Assembly (NCBI GenBank): GCA_003070825.1
Contig: QBLP01000322.1
Span: 1-6,485 of the forward strand
Direction: 5' to 3'
From: Halanaerobium sp.
GTDB lineage: Bacteria; Bacillota; Halanaerobiia; Halanaerobiales; Halanaerobiaceae
Length of the DNA: 6,485 nucleotides
Part shown: in pieces, positions 6,482-6,485 of the stretch
Layout: each line of letters begins with the position of its first letter
Numbering within the stretch: the stretch's first letter is position 1
Notes under the pieces: model-generated
The model's database searches: none
What the model saw: only the letters and a program-made list of their open reading frames with translations
What the model was told of the DNA's origin: nothing
Position numbers and translations under genes: made by a program

Positions 6482-6485
6482 CAGT

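Larger units (their letters stand above)
5492..6485 (-). mobile_element. Putative Tn7/Tn5053/Mu-like transposon end (partial)
   Basis: Immediately after a perfect last CRISPR repeat the sequence changes to an AT-rich end with four direct 13-mers, and then to an AAA+ ATPase gene of the kind that assists DDE transposases. A likely terminus is TGTGATTTTGC at 5496 (TGT ends are typical of Tn7/Tn5053-type elements) or TGCTGTG at 5493, leaving 1-4 bases after the repeat. The transposase and the opposite end lie outside the window, so the target duplication cannot be tested. The exact boundary and the family are inferred. Confidence 0.55.

Overview
The window reads as one end of a contig from an AT-rich bacterium. 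The genes are rich in Lys, Ile and Asn, and the Cas6 and ATPase types suggest a low-GC Firmicute, possibly a Halanaerobiales/Clostridia-like anaerobe; this placement is inference from composition and gene style only. Bases 1-19 are not genomic. They are the 19-bp Tn5 mosaic end used in Nextera-type libraries, so the left edge is an untrimmed sequencing adapter.

Layout: (1) 20-375, the C-terminal part of a Cas4 nuclease, cut off by the contig edge. (2) 391-1080, a complete Cas6 (Cas6b-like) crRNA endonuclease, 15 nt downstream and probably cotranscribed. (3) 1081-1338, an AT-rich leader. (4) 1339-5491, a very large CRISPR array with 59 repeat copies. Of these, 53 read as the full 37-nt consensus, four are truncated at nt 25-26, one lacks its first 3 nt, and one carries a 9-bp internal duplication. 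There are 54 normal spacers of 34-38 nt. (5) 5492-5665, an AT-rich segment with four direct 13-mers, a 13-bp inverted repeat and a hairpin; it looks like a transposon end abutting the last repeat. (6) 5666-6466 on the minus strand, an ExeA/TniB-type AAA+ ATPase, probably the helper ATPase of that transposon.

Working together: Cas6 would cut transcripts of the downstream array, leaving the ATTGAAAC 5' handle typical of Cas6-processed repeats. Cas4 would act in spacer acquisition, trimming and selecting prespacers. No effector genes and no cas1/cas2 are visible, so the subtype cannot be fixed; Cas4 with a Cas6b-like enzyme would fit type I-B. The array keeps a perfect repeat right up to the putative transposon end, which suggests that it was interrupted by the element and may continue on its far side.

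The most notable signal is inside the array. All four 3'-truncated repeats (lost after nt 25-26) directly follow the only two spacers that occur twice as exact copies. A fifth aberrant repeat has its rearrangement at nt 24, and a third spacer occurs twice with a 3-nt difference at one end. This is either an unusual acquisition or recombination process that breaks at a fixed point in the repeat, or a systematic short-read assembly artefact. The adapter at the contig edge and the near-constant block sizes keep the artefact explanation open.
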